From Paracoccaceae bacterium (GTDB lineage: Bacteria > Pseudomonadota > Alphaproteobacteria > Rhodobacterales > Rhodobacteraceae): a stretch of 24,774 bases of DNA. Within the stretch, counting starts at the first letter, position 1. Every line of letters begins with the position of its first letter. Where the stretch lies: NCBI GenBank assembly GCA_013214715.1, contig JABSSB010000018.1:1-24774 (forward strand), given 5' to 3'. This document shows positions 1 to 7,707 of the stretch, piece after piece. The notes beneath the pieces were generated by a model that saw only the letters and a list, made by a program, of their open reading frames with translations, searched no databases and had not been told where the DNA came from. A program made the position numbers and the translations under genes.

Positions 1-531
1 TTGCAAAAGCTGGGCGACCTTCTGGGTCATCTGGGGTGACAGGCCCTCAGTCGGCTCATCAATCATGATCAGATCGGGATCGCCCATCAGGGTCCGGCAC
101 ATGGTCAGCATCTGCTGTTCGCCGCCCGATAGAACCGAGGCCTCCACATCCGCCCGGTTTTCGAGATTTTCAAACATCTCGAACATATCCTGCATCGACC
201 AGCGCCCTGCCCCATCCTTCTGGCCGGGTTTGAGACCCAGGAGCAGGTTCTGCCGCGTCGTCAGGCCGGGGAAGACGTCTCGGTTTTCCGGCACATAGCC
301 CAGCCCGAGATTGGCGATCTCATAGGCCTTCTTCCCCGCAATCTCGGCCCCGCGAAACCGGACGGAGCCTTGCGGCGGCACCTCCCCCATCACGGCCTTG
401 CAAGTGGTGGAGCGCCCCACCCCGTTGCGGCCCAGAAGGGCCACGATCTCGCCTTCGCCGATGGTCAGGTTGACGCCTTGCAGGATGTGCGATTTGCCAT
501 AAAACGCATGAAGATCAGAGACATCAAGCAT
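1..531 (-). CDS. livF: Liv-type ABC transporter ATP-binding protein LivF (partial, C-terminus off the left edge)
   Basis: Second ATPase subunit of a branched-chain amino acid/organic acid (HAAT family) importer, acting on the cytoplasmic face of the LivH-LivM channel. The visible 177 codons start MLDVSDLHAFYGKSH. They contain a Walker A region at residues 34-42 (GRNGVGRST), the signature SGGEQQ and Walker B LIMIDEPTEGLSP. The family normally runs about 235 residues, so roughly 60 are missing at the left edge. The invariant Walker A lysine is replaced by arginine (Arg40), which is clear in the sequence. The start codon overlaps the livG stop by one base (TGATG), so it is probably translated by coupling as the last gene of the operon. 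Family assignment is certain; the transported substrate is not. Confidence 0.93.
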   Translation of the reverse strand, partial: MLDVSDLHAFYGKSHILQGVNLTIGEGEIVALLGRNGVGRSTTCKAVMGEVPPQGSVRFRGAEIAGKKAYEIANLGLGYVPENRDVFPGLTTRQNLLLGLKPGQKDGAGRWSMQDMFEMFENLENRADVEASVLSGGEQQMLTMCRTLMGDPDLIMIDEPTEGLSPQMTQKVAQLLQ

Positions 532-1313
532 CAGTGCTCCTCCTCTAAAGCGGCGCCAAGATAGGCTTCCTGCACCTTGGGATCGGCCCGCACATCTTCG
601 GGCGTGCCGCTGGCGATGATCTCGCCATAGACCAGAACAGAGATACGGTCCGCCAGACCAAAGACCACGCCCATATCATGTTCCACCATGATCAATGTCT
701 TGTTCTCGGTCACTTTGCGGATCAGATCGACGATGTAATCTGTTTCCGAATGGCTCATCCCGGCTGTGGGTTCGTCCAGCATGATCACATCGGCCCCGCC
801 CGCGATGGTGATCCCGATCTCCAACGCACGCTGTTCAGCATAGCTGAGCACACCGGCTGGCAACTCGCGGCGATTGAGCAGGTTGATCTGGTCCAGAATA
901 TCTTCGGCCGCTTCGGTCAACGCGCGGGAGCGTGAGACAATCTTCCAGAAGGAGTATTTATATCCCATCGACCACAGCAATGCGCAGCGGACGTTTTCAA
1001 AGACGCTCATCCGCGGGAAGATATTGGTGATCTGGAACGACCGCGACAGGCCAAGGCGGTTGATCTCGTAAGGCGCCATGCCAGCGAGATCCGTGCCATG
1101 CAGGCGCACCTTGCCTTCGGTGGCCGGAAACCGCGCGGTGATCAGGTTGAACAGCGTCGATTTCCCCGCGCCGTTCGGCCCGATGATGGCATGACGCTCT
1201 CCGGCGGCGACGGACAAGTCGACACCGCGAATGATCTCGGCCTTGCCAAAGCTTTTATGCAGGTTCTCAAGCTCAAGTGCGGGATACCCGACGAGTTGCG
1301 GAGCCATATTCAT
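531..1313 (-). CDS. livG: Liv-type ABC transporter ATP-binding protein LivG
   Basis: First ATPase subunit of the HAAT importer. With the start at 1313 it has 260 residues, usual for LivG (about 255). Walker A is GPNGAGKS near residues 45-52, Walker B is VIMLDEPTAGMS, and the switch histidine sits in IMVEHDMGVV. The ABC signature region reads LSYAEQRALEI rather than a plain LSGGQ, a divergence common in LivG proteins. An in-frame GTG lies one codon upstream, but I chose the ATG at 1313 because it overlaps the livM stop as TGATG and has AAGGAG seven bases upstream. Codon use matches its neighbours. It should pair with LivF as a heterodimeric ATPase, although LivF has a changed Walker A. Confidence 0.95.
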   Translation of the reverse strand: MNMAPQLVGYPALELENLHKSFGKAEIIRGVDLSVAAGERHAIIGPNGAGKSTLFNLITARFPATEGKVRLHGTDLAGMAPYEINRLGLSRSFQITNIFPRMSVFENVRCALLWSMGYKYSFWKIVSRSRALTEAAEDILDQINLLNRRELPAGVLSYAEQRALEIGITIAGGADVIMLDEPTAGMSHSETDYIVDLIRKVTENKTLIMVEHDMGVVFGLADRISVLVYGEIIASGTPEDVRADPKVQEAYLGAALEEEH

Positions 1314-2587
1314 CACGCCGCTCCTTTCATCACATTGGCCTCGTGAAACGCCTCAGCCATGTCTGGCGCGCCGCGTTTGGCCAGCCAGAGCCCGCCTGCC
1401 GCAATCGCCCCGAAGAGAAGCCAAGGCACGGGCGAATGTGTGTTGAAGGTGGTCCAGAACAGCACCATCTCATGATCCCCGATCGAGGCATGTCGCAAGT
1501 GGAAGGTGAGTTCGATCAGACAACACAGCGCGAGAGTGCCGATGATGCCGGGAAACAAAACCTTGGCATAGGGCCCGGCCAAGTGGCTGAGCCTGCCCAT
1601 CTTGGCCGCAGGCGCGTGCAGCATTAAAAGTCCCGCCAGGCCACCCGGAAAGAACATCACCGTCGCCACAAACAGCGCGCCCACATACAGCTGCCAAAGC
1701 TCGGTTTCGAGCGACAGCACCGTTTGCAGCAGTGTAAAGACAATTGCCCCGATGATCGGCCCGAAAAAGAACCCGGCCCCGCCCAGAAAGGTCACCAGAA
1801 GGATTGCGCCTGATTGCGTGAGGTTCAGGTTCTCTTCTGTCAGGATCTCATAGTTGATGGCAAAAAGCCCGCCCGCGATGCCCGCGAAAAAGCCCGAGGC
1901 GACAAAGGAATAGAACCGCACCCAACGCGCGGAATAGCCAAGGAATTCGGCCCGTTCAGGATTGTCGCGCACCGCATTGGCCATGCGTCCCATCGGTGTG
2001 CGCGACCACAGATACATCAACACGGCCGAGACCATCAGCCAGAAGACGACCAGATAATAGACCTCGATCTGGCGCAGGAATTCGATGCCGAAGAAAGGCA
2101 GGCCATAGGTCCGGTCGCCGCTGATGCCCTCTTCACCGCCGAAGAAGACGACTATGATGACCGAACAGGCGGCGATCAACTCCCCAACGCCCAGCGAGAT
2201 CATGGCAAAGACCGTGCCGGCCTTGCGCGTGGAAAACGCCCCCACGATCAGAGCCAGCCCCATGCCAAACAGCCCGCCAAAGATCGGCAGCACCGGCAGC
2301 GGGATCAGGCCAAAGAAGGCGTCCCAGTTCATAATATGCACGCAGGCAAAGCCGCCCACGCCCATATAGACCGCATGGCCAAAGGACAGCATCCCGCCCT
2401 GCCCCAGCAGCATGTTATAGGCCAGCGCAAAGATGATGGTCATCGCCATCTGGTTCATGATCGTAAGAGCCGAGTTCGACGTGAAGATCAGCGGCATAAC
2501 CAGCAAAAATCCAAGCGCGATCACCCAGGGCAGCACCTGCGGCATGATCGACGACCGGGCGGCGGTGGTTTGTGTCAGATCCGTCAT
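1313..2587 (-). CDS. livM: Liv-type ABC transporter permease LivM with C-terminal extension
   Basis: Inner-membrane permease subunit that forms the channel with LivH. It has 424 residues. The conserved permease core covers roughly residues 20-322, with many hydrophobic helices and the LivM-like stretches NMLLGQGGMLSFGHA and GGAGFFFGPIIGA. A tail of about 100 residues (323-424) follows, in which I see two further likely membrane segments near 343-363 and 385-402. Many LivM proteins stop at about 320-350 residues, and the long E. coli protein is extended at its N-terminus, so this tail is unusual. The start overlaps the livH stop (ATGA, 4 bp) and has GGAAG about nine bases upstream. The substrate cannot be read from the sequence. 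Confidence 0.94.
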   Translation of the reverse strand: MTDLTQTTAARSSIMPQVLPWVIALGFLLVMPLIFTSNSALTIMNQMAMTIIFALAYNMLLGQGGMLSFGHAVYMGVGGFACVHIMNWDAFFGLIPLPVLPIFGGLFGMGLALIVGAFSTRKAGTVFAMISLGVGELIAACSVIIVVFFGGEEGISGDRTYGLPFFGIEFLRQIEVYYLVVFWLMVSAVLMYLWSRTPMGRMANAVRDNPERAEFLGYSARWVRFYSFVASGFFAGIAGGLFAINYEILTEENLNLTQSGAILLVTFLGGAGFFFGPIIGAIVFTLLQTVLSLETELWQLYVGALFVATVMFFPGGLAGLLMLHAPAAKMGRLSHLAGPYAKVLFPGIIGTLALCCLIELTFHLRHASIGDHEMVLFWTTFNTHSPVPWLLFGAIAAGGLWLAKRGAPDMAEAFHEANVMKGAA

Positions 2588-3540
2588 GCGTCACGCTTCC
2601 CGAAAAGCCCATAGGGGCGGAAGACAAGGATCAACACCATTAGGATATAGGGCAGAATATCCGCCACCTGAGGCGAGGTCAGCGTCCATAAATCCTGCCA
2701 AGCGCTGTCCCAGATGGGTTCGGGCTTGTTAAAGCCCAGCGTGGTCAGAAGATCCTCCATCCGCAGATTGTAGGATTTGGCGAAGGTCGTAAGCCAGCCG
2801 ATCAGCAGCGAGGCCACAAGCGCCCCCCAAAGCGAGCCGAGCCCGCCTATCACGATCGTCACGAACACAATTGAGCCCAACACAAAGGCCATGCCCGGAA
2901 AGGTCGACAGGACCGGCCCCGCGATCACGCCTGCAACCCCGGCCAGCGCGGTGCCGACGCCGAAGACGCCCATGAAGATGAAAGGCACATTATGTCCCAG
3001 CGCTTCCACCGTTTTGGGATAGCTCAGTGCTGCTTGAATGATCATCCCGATGCGCGTGCGGGTCAGCACGTAGAGAAGCCCGATAAAGATCGTCACCGAG
3101 ATGAAGATCATGAACACCTTGTAGGCCGGGATCGAATTGCCCGCGATGGCAAAGGCGGTGAATTGCAGGATTTCGGGGGTTTCATAAGGCATCTGGTTCT
3201 TGCCCCAGACGAATTGCACTACCTCTTCGATCAAAAGCGCGAGCCCGAAGGTAAAGATAAGTTCCGGCACATGGCCATATTGATGCACCCGCCGCAGGCC
3301 ATAGCGCTCGACCCCTGCGCCCAGCACACCTACGAGGATCGGCGCTATCAAAAGCCCCATCCAGAAGCCCAGATAGATAGAGATCTGATAGGCGAAATAC
3401 GCGCCCAGCATGTAAAACGAGGCATGGGCGAAATTGAGCACGCCCATCATTGAAAAGATCAATGTCAAACCCGCTGACAGCATGAACAGGAGCAATCCCG
3501 TCACCAAGCCATCGATGATATTCACCGCAATGAGGTCCAT
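2584..3540 (-). CDS. livH: Liv-type ABC transporter permease LivH
   Basis: Inner-membrane permease subunit partnering LivM. It has 318 residues, close to the family norm of about 290-310. The N-terminal GLVTGLLLFMLSAGLTLIFS and the nearby GVLNFAHASFYMLGAY are the classic LivH opening. IVIGGLGSLWGALVASLLIG is the conserved loop toward the ATPases, and the protein ends with the usual RPYGLFGK motif. The extracytoplasmic loop around residues 245-290 is longer than in E. coli LivH. Start choice: ATG at 3540 with GGGGAGG eight bases upstream. It lies 75 bp after the substrate-binding protein gene, with a hairpin in that gap, so expression of the permease genes may be set lower than that of the binding protein. 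Confidence 0.95.
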   Translation of the reverse strand: MDLIAVNIIDGLVTGLLLFMLSAGLTLIFSMMGVLNFAHASFYMLGAYFAYQISIYLGFWMGLLIAPILVGVLGAGVERYGLRRVHQYGHVPELIFTFGLALLIEEVVQFVWGKNQMPYETPEILQFTAFAIAGNSIPAYKVFMIFISVTIFIGLLYVLTRTRIGMIIQAALSYPKTVEALGHNVPFIFMGVFGVGTALAGVAGVIAGPVLSTFPGMAFVLGSIVFVTIVIGGLGSLWGALVASLLIGWLTTFAKSYNLRMEDLLTTLGFNKPEPIWDSAWQDLWTLTSPQVADILPYILMVLILVFRPYGLFGKRDA

Positions 3541-3579
3541 GCCTCATGCCTCCCCTGTCTTTGAAATCCCCCCGGATGA

Positions 3580-3604
3580 CTGGCCCCCGCGTAGCAGGGG
3601 CCAG
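3580..3604 (-). repeat. Intercistronic hairpin between binding-protein gene and livH
   Basis: Perfect 8-bp inverted repeat, CTGGCCCC at 3580-3587 and GGGGCCAG at 3597-3604, with a 9-base loop, just downstream of the binding-protein stop. There is no T-run on the minus strand, so it is not a standard intrinsic terminator. Hairpins here in other ABC operons protect the 3' end of the binding-protein mRNA or cause partial termination. That role is inferred. Confidence 0.6.
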
Positions 3605-3615
3605 TAGCGCGCGTC

Positions 3616-4860
3616 TTACGGACGGCGCATCTTGCAGGTGGTCGGGCTGTCCATTGCCGCCATTGGCACCGTGTTTTCAACGACGACCCCATAGCCGGAA
3701 TTGTCATAGTCAAAGCTGACGCCATCATCGGTGTGTACGTTGATATGCACATCCTGAATCAGCTGATGATCCTGTGGACGCATGAAGACCTTGCCACCCC
3801 AGAGATTGTCATGCTCCATACCTTCCAGCGCGTTGGCAATGGCGACGACATCCGTGGCAGAACCGGCCTGATCGATCGCTTTGGCAAGCATTTCAATCAC
3901 GTTGGTGATGCGCGCCTGGCTGAGATTACCATCGGGATATTTGGCTTTGAACGCTTCGACATAGGCCGCTGCACGATCAGACGCAGGCGGGTTGAGCGCG
4001 CCTTCGGCTACCAACCGCAAGGACCCTTTGCCAGCTTCACCAAAGGCGGCGGTGATGCCGTCCGCGGCTGCGTAATAGGTGTAGATCGGGCCGGTATAGC
4101 CGTTCTCCAGCACCGATTTGCCAAGGCCCAGCATATCCGCACCCCAATTGCCGGTGATGATCGCGTCGGCCTCGGAGGCCATGATCTTGCGGCTATAGGG
4201 GGTGAAATCCTTCACCTTGCCGATCGGGTGCAGCTCGTTCCCGACAATTTCGATATCGGGGCGCTTTTCGGTCAGGAACCGAACAGCGGCGGAGGCCACA
4301 GCCTTCCCGAAGGAATAATCCTGCCCGATGATATAGACCTTCTTGATATCCTCGGTGCCGGCGATCTTGTCCGTGATCACGTCCATCTTGATATCGGCAT
4401 TTGCATCAAAGCGGAAATGCCAGAAGTTGCATTTGTCATTGGTCAGTGCCGGATCGACCGCCGAATAGTTCAAGAACAGAACCCGGTCATCGGGGTTCCG
4501 ACGATTATGCTTGTCAATCGCTTCGGTCAGAGCATTGGCCACGCCCGAGCTGTTGCCCTGTGCGATGAAGCGAATGCCCTGATCAATTGCAACCTGAAGC
4601 TGAATCAGAGATTCTTTCGGGCTGATTTTGTTGTCGAAGGCCACGATCTCGAACATCTGCCCGTCCAGGACGCCGCCCTGTTTGTTCACAAGCTCTTCGG
4701 CGGCAAATTCATATTGATGCAAGCCATTGGTGCCGGTCCCGGCAAAGGGCCCGGACAGCGGATCGATAAAGGCGATCTTGACGTTTTCGGCTTGGGCGGC
4801 AATGGCGCTGACACCAATTGCCAACGCGGCGAGAATGCCGCGTTTCATGTTGATACGCAT
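3616..4860 (-). CDS. Periplasmic substrate-binding protein of a HAAT/Liv-type ABC importer
   Basis: Type I periplasmic binding protein (LivJ/HAAT family, 414 residues) that should capture the ligand and dock on LivH-LivM. Residues 1-25 look like a Sec signal peptide: basic MRINMKRG, a hydrophobic core, and a cleavage site after AAQA before ENVKIAF. The mature start KIAFIDPLSGPFAGTG is the typical opening strand and ligand loop. Two cysteines, in NDKCNFWHF and in the C-terminal CKMRRP, could form a disulfide. I start at 4860 because GGAGG lies seven bases upstream; an in-frame start five codons earlier has no such site. A TTGACT at 4944-4949 could be a -35 element, but I see no convincing -10. 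The adjacent acyl-CoA genes hint that the ligand may be an organic or aromatic acid rather than leucine. Confidence 0.9.
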   Translation of the reverse strand: MRINMKRGILAALAIGVSAIAAQAENVKIAFIDPLSGPFAGTGTNGLHQYEFAAEELVNKQGGVLDGQMFEIVAFDNKISPKESLIQLQVAIDQGIRFIAQGNSSGVANALTEAIDKHNRRNPDDRVLFLNYSAVDPALTNDKCNFWHFRFDANADIKMDVITDKIAGTEDIKKVYIIGQDYSFGKAVASAAVRFLTEKRPDIEIVGNELHPIGKVKDFTPYSRKIMASEADAIITGNWGADMLGLGKSVLENGYTGPIYTYYAAADGITAAFGEAGKGSLRLVAEGALNPPASDRAAAYVEAFKAKYPDGNLSQARITNVIEMLAKAIDQAGSATDVVAIANALEGMEHDNLWGGKVFMRPQDHQLIQDVHINVHTDDGVSFDYDNSGYGVVVENTVPMAAMDSPTTCKMRRP

Positions 4861-5000
4861 AGATTTTCCTCCCAATCGTGCCGTGCCCGATTTTTGGCAT
4901 CAGATCTCCGGCGCTGCCGAAAGGCTTGCACATCCGTCAGATAAGTCAAGCATTCACGCAGGAAAATTGCGCGGGCGCCCGTGACTGGCGGCGGATTATT

Positions 5001-6029
5001 TCAGTCCCGCTCTAAGGCATCCAGCCCGTGCTGGGCAAAGACCGGGACATATTGCCCCAGCATTTTGGCCCGTGCCGGGTTGGACGCATTTCCATCCAGC
5101 GCCCGTTTCAACACGCCCTGAATGATTGCCGCCATACGGAAAAAGCAAAATCCAAGGTAGAATCCAAAGCGGTCAATCCCGGTCAGCCCACGCCGTGCAC
5201 AGTAATCAGCGATAAAGGCCTCATCCGTCGGCAGGCCCAAAGCCGCGCGGTCCAGCCCGCCCATGCCGCGCCCTTCGCCGCCAGCAGGCATCTGCCATTG
5301 CATGATGACCGAGGCCAGATCGGCGTAAGGATGCCCGATGGTCGACAATTCCCAATCCAGAACAGCCAGACACGCCACCCCGTCGCGGGAAAAGATCATA
5401 TTGTCGATGCGGTAATCGCCATGGACCAGCGTACGTTGTCCGTCATCGGCGGGCATGGCGTCGGGCAGCGCATCGATCAGCGCATCCATGGCAGCATGGG
5501 CATCGGTTTCCGAGGCGCGGTATTGCTTGGTCCAGCGGGCGATCTGGCGTTCGTAATAATTGCCCTCTGGCCCGTAATCCGACAGGCCCACCGCCGCGAT
5601 ATCGACATCATGCAGCGCGGCCAAGACCTTGTTCATGCTGTCAATCACGCCTGTGCGAGTGGCGTTGTCGCAGCCTTCCATACGCGGATCGGAAAAATTG
5701 CGCCCGTCCACGTGATCCATCACGTAAAACGCAGATCCGATCACCGCGTCATCCTCGCAAAGCAGATGCACCGGCGCGACAGGCACATCCGTCCCAGCAA
5801 GCGCTTTTTGCACGCGAAACTCGCGATCCACCGCATGCGCGGATTTTAGCAGAACCCCCGGCGGCTTTCGGCGCAGGACATAGTTTCTGACCGGTGTTTT
5901 TAGCAGAAAGGTCGGGTTCGACTGGCCGGTGGCGAACTTGTCCACCTCCACGGCCCCGTCAAAGCCCGGTAGCTGGTCTTTGAGAAAGGCTGAAACAGCC
6001 GCGATATCAAGTGTCTGCGTGTCGGTCAT
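5001..6029 (-). CDS. APH/ACAD10-like phosphotransferase family protein
   Basis: Kinase-fold protein of the aminoglycoside phosphotransferase family (342 residues), in the branch related to the kinase domain of ACAD10/11 and usually found next to acyl-CoA dehydrogenase or thiolase genes. The fold is readable: FATGQSNPTF glycine-rich loop (32-41), VLRRKPPG with a probable ATP-binding lysine near 55, the catalytic loop HGDYRIDN (203-210, Asp205) and the metal site DWE (225-227). Animal ACAD10/11 phosphorylate 4-hydroxyacyl-CoAs; by analogy this protein may act on a hydroxyacyl-CoA, but that is inference. It is not a credible antibiotic-resistance gene. It starts five bases after the phosphatase-like gene and is the last gene of the SDR-thiolase operon. 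Confidence 0.88.
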   Translation of the reverse strand: MTDTQTLDIAAVSAFLKDQLPGFDGAVEVDKFATGQSNPTFLLKTPVRNYVLRRKPPGVLLKSAHAVDREFRVQKALAGTDVPVAPVHLLCEDDAVIGSAFYVMDHVDGRNFSDPRMEGCDNATRTGVIDSMNKVLAALHDVDIAAVGLSDYGPEGNYYERQIARWTKQYRASETDAHAAMDALIDALPDAMPADDGQRTLVHGDYRIDNMIFSRDGVACLAVLDWELSTIGHPYADLASVIMQWQMPAGGEGRGMGGLDRAALGLPTDEAFIADYCARRGLTGIDRFGFYLGFCFFRMAAIIQGVLKRALDGNASNPARAKMLGQYVPVFAQHGLDALERD

Positions 6030-6034
6030 GATCT

Positions 6035-6703
6035 TCAGCTATAGGTCAGGAACGTGTCGGTATTGCTGGCGTCGAGGAAGGGCGTTTCATTCAGGGAATG
6101 CAGCCACCGCCGCCCGCGGGTCAGAATGTATTTGGACAGAGCGCAATTCTTGATCTGCAATTGCAGCGTGATCATCTGGCTGGCGGGGGCCTCCATCACC
6201 ATCGCGGTGAAAAAGCCAATCGGCCCTCCCGATGACACGGCCAGCGGCGTTTTGGCGCCCTGCGCCTCGATTGTCTGGATCGCATCCTCGACCCGGTCGC
6301 GGAACGCGTCAAAGGCTTCGGGTGGGTTGGCGATATCGCCCTCTTGCCACTCAAGCACAACATCGCGCAGCAGACGGAAATGGGTGCGGCGGTCGGTATG
6401 CAGGTTTTCCGGCGCCTCCCGCCCGGCAAAGCGCGCATCAAGCAGCCCGCCGAAATCGAACTCGTTCAACCCGGGCAGGACCATCGGCTCCAGATCAAGG
6501 CCAAGCCCTGCCATGATCCCGTCATAGGTTTCGCGATGCCGCTTTTGGCCGCCGATGATACCCAGATCGGGCGTCACGCCCTGTCGCTTCAGCGCCTCAC
6601 CCAAGGCACGCGCCTGTTGGTGACCGATGGACGACAGGCGATCGTAGTCATCGGTGCCAAACGACGCCTGCCCATGCCGAACAAGGTGGAAGATCGCGCT
6701 CAT
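6035..6703 (-). CDS. Histidine phosphatase superfamily protein lacking the second catalytic His
   Basis: Branch 1 histidine phosphatase (phosphoglycerate mutase-like) fold, 222 residues. The phosphate-accepting RHG motif is at 9-11 (LVRHGQASFG) and an acidic LNEFDFG at 80-86 fits the proton donor region. The normal second-half motif V-S-H-G is instead VSSGG (156-160), so the second pocket histidine is Ser158. Either this is a distinct subfamily or its activity is reduced. The chosen start MSAIFHLV overlaps the upstream stop as ATGA (6700-6703); the open frame continues further upstream but only over the preceding gene. The partner downstream is a kinase-fold protein, so the two could act oppositely on the same phosphorylated acyl intermediate. 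Substrate unknown. Confidence 0.85.
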   Translation of the reverse strand: MSAIFHLVRHGQASFGTDDYDRLSSIGHQQARALGEALKRQGVTPDLGIIGGQKRHRETYDGIMAGLGLDLEPMVLPGLNEFDFGGLLDARFAGREAPENLHTDRRTHFRLLRDVVLEWQEGDIANPPEAFDAFRDRVEDAIQTIEAQGAKTPLAVSSGGPIGFFTAMVMEAPASQMITLQLQIKNCALSKYILTRGRRWLHSLNETPFLDASNTDTFLTYS

Positions 6704-7707
6704 CCAAGTCGCGCCTTGAGCCGCTCTTGCGCGGCGACGAATTCGCGATGGATGCGGCCCACCAGATCGGCAGTGGGGCCGACGGATTTCACCGCGCCAA
6801 TGCCCTGCCCCGCGCCCCAAATCTCCTTCCAGCTTTTGGGCTTGGACGACCCGCTGGAGAAATTCATCGAGGATGGGTCCGCCTCGGGCAGATTGTCAGG
6901 GTCCATACCGGCCTGGGTGATCGAGCCTTTGAGGTAATTGCCCCAAACACCTGTGAACAGGGACGAATACACGATATCCTCAGCCCCGCTATCGACGATC
7001 ATATCCTTATAGCCATCGACGGCATTGGCCTCCTCCGTGGCGATGAAGGGCGAGCCAACATAACCCAGATCAGCGCCCATCGCCAAAGCCGCCAAAAGCG
7101 AGTCTCCCGTCGCGATCGAGCCCGACAATAGCAGCGGCCCGTCAAACCATTCACGGATCTCGCGGATCAGGGCAAAAGGCGACTGCGCGCCGGCATGGCC
7201 GCCCGCACCGGCTGCCACGGCAATCAACCCATCGGCGCCTTTGGAGATCGCCTTTTTCGCAAAGGTATTGTTGATGATATCATGCAATACGATGCCGCCG
7301 CAGCTATGGGCGGCATCGTTCACCTCGACCCGCGCGCCGAGGGAGGTGATCCAGATCGGCACCTCATGTTTGACGCAGATTTCGATATCCCGGTCGAGCC
7401 GCACGTTTGAACGATGCACGATCTGGTTGATCGCAAAGGGTGCGGCCGGGCTGTCGGGATTGGCCTGATTGTGGCGGTCCAGCTCTTCTTCGATCTGGGT
7501 CAACCATGTGTCGAGAAGCGGGTGTTCGCCCTCGCCTTCGCGCGCGTTCAGCGCCGGAAAGCTGCCAATGATCCCCGCCTTGCATTGCGCAATCACCAGC
7601 GCGGGCACCGAGATGATAAACAAGGGCGAGCCGACCATGGGCAGGCGCAGCCCTTGCAGCGCCTTGGGCAGATGCGCATCTCCGCGCGGCTGTTCTGCAC
7701 CGTCCAT
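6700..7707 (-). CDS. Nitronate monooxygenase (2-nitropropane dioxygenase) family flavoprotein
   Basis: FMN-dependent TIM-barrel enzyme of the NMO/2-NPD family, 335 residues. The FMN and active-site motif GAGGHAG lies at 167-173 with the likely catalytic base His171. LLLSGSIATGDSLLAALAMGADLGYVGSPF forms the second phosphate-binding half and its shape (GS-A-G...A-GAD---G--F) is that of the family. NMOs oxidise alkyl nitronates, but many members found in acyl-CoA operons have unknown substrates and may be reductases or isomerases. The start at 7707 overlaps the thiolase stop (TGATG); the GTG one codon earlier is less likely. It sits between a thiolase and a phosphatase-fold gene in a run of coupled genes, so the product is probably part of the same catabolic pathway. 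Confidence 0.88.
   Translation of the reverse strand: MDGAEQPRGDAHLPKALQGLRLPMVGSPLFIISVPALVIAQCKAGIIGSFPALNAREGEGEHPLLDTWLTQIEEELDRHNQANPDSPAAPFAINQIVHRSNVRLDRDIEICVKHEVPIWITSLGARVEVNDAAHSCGGIVLHDIINNTFAKKAISKGADGLIAVAAGAGGHAGAQSPFALIREIREWFDGPLLLSGSIATGDSLLAALAMGADLGYVGSPFIATEEANAVDGYKDMIVDSGAEDIVYSSLFTGVWGNYLKGSITQAGMDPDNLPEADPSSMNFSSGSSKPKSWKEIWGAGQGIGAVKSVGPTADLVGRIHREFVAAQERLKARLG

Noticed and set aside
1814..2614. Long plus-strand open frame (266 codons) opposite livM
   Set aside because: It is antisense to a clear permease gene, rich in His, Arg, Gln and Asp as expected for a shadow frame, and has no ribosome site.
3733..4944. 403-codon plus-strand open frame opposite the binding-protein gene
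   Set aside because: Antisense shadow; the minus strand has a signal peptide, ribosome site and family motifs, while this frame has none.
5001..6029. Aminoglycoside resistance by an APH-fold protein
   Set aside because: The sequence and context (SDR, thiolase) match the ACAD10/11-like branch associated with acyl-CoA metabolism, not resistance enzymes.
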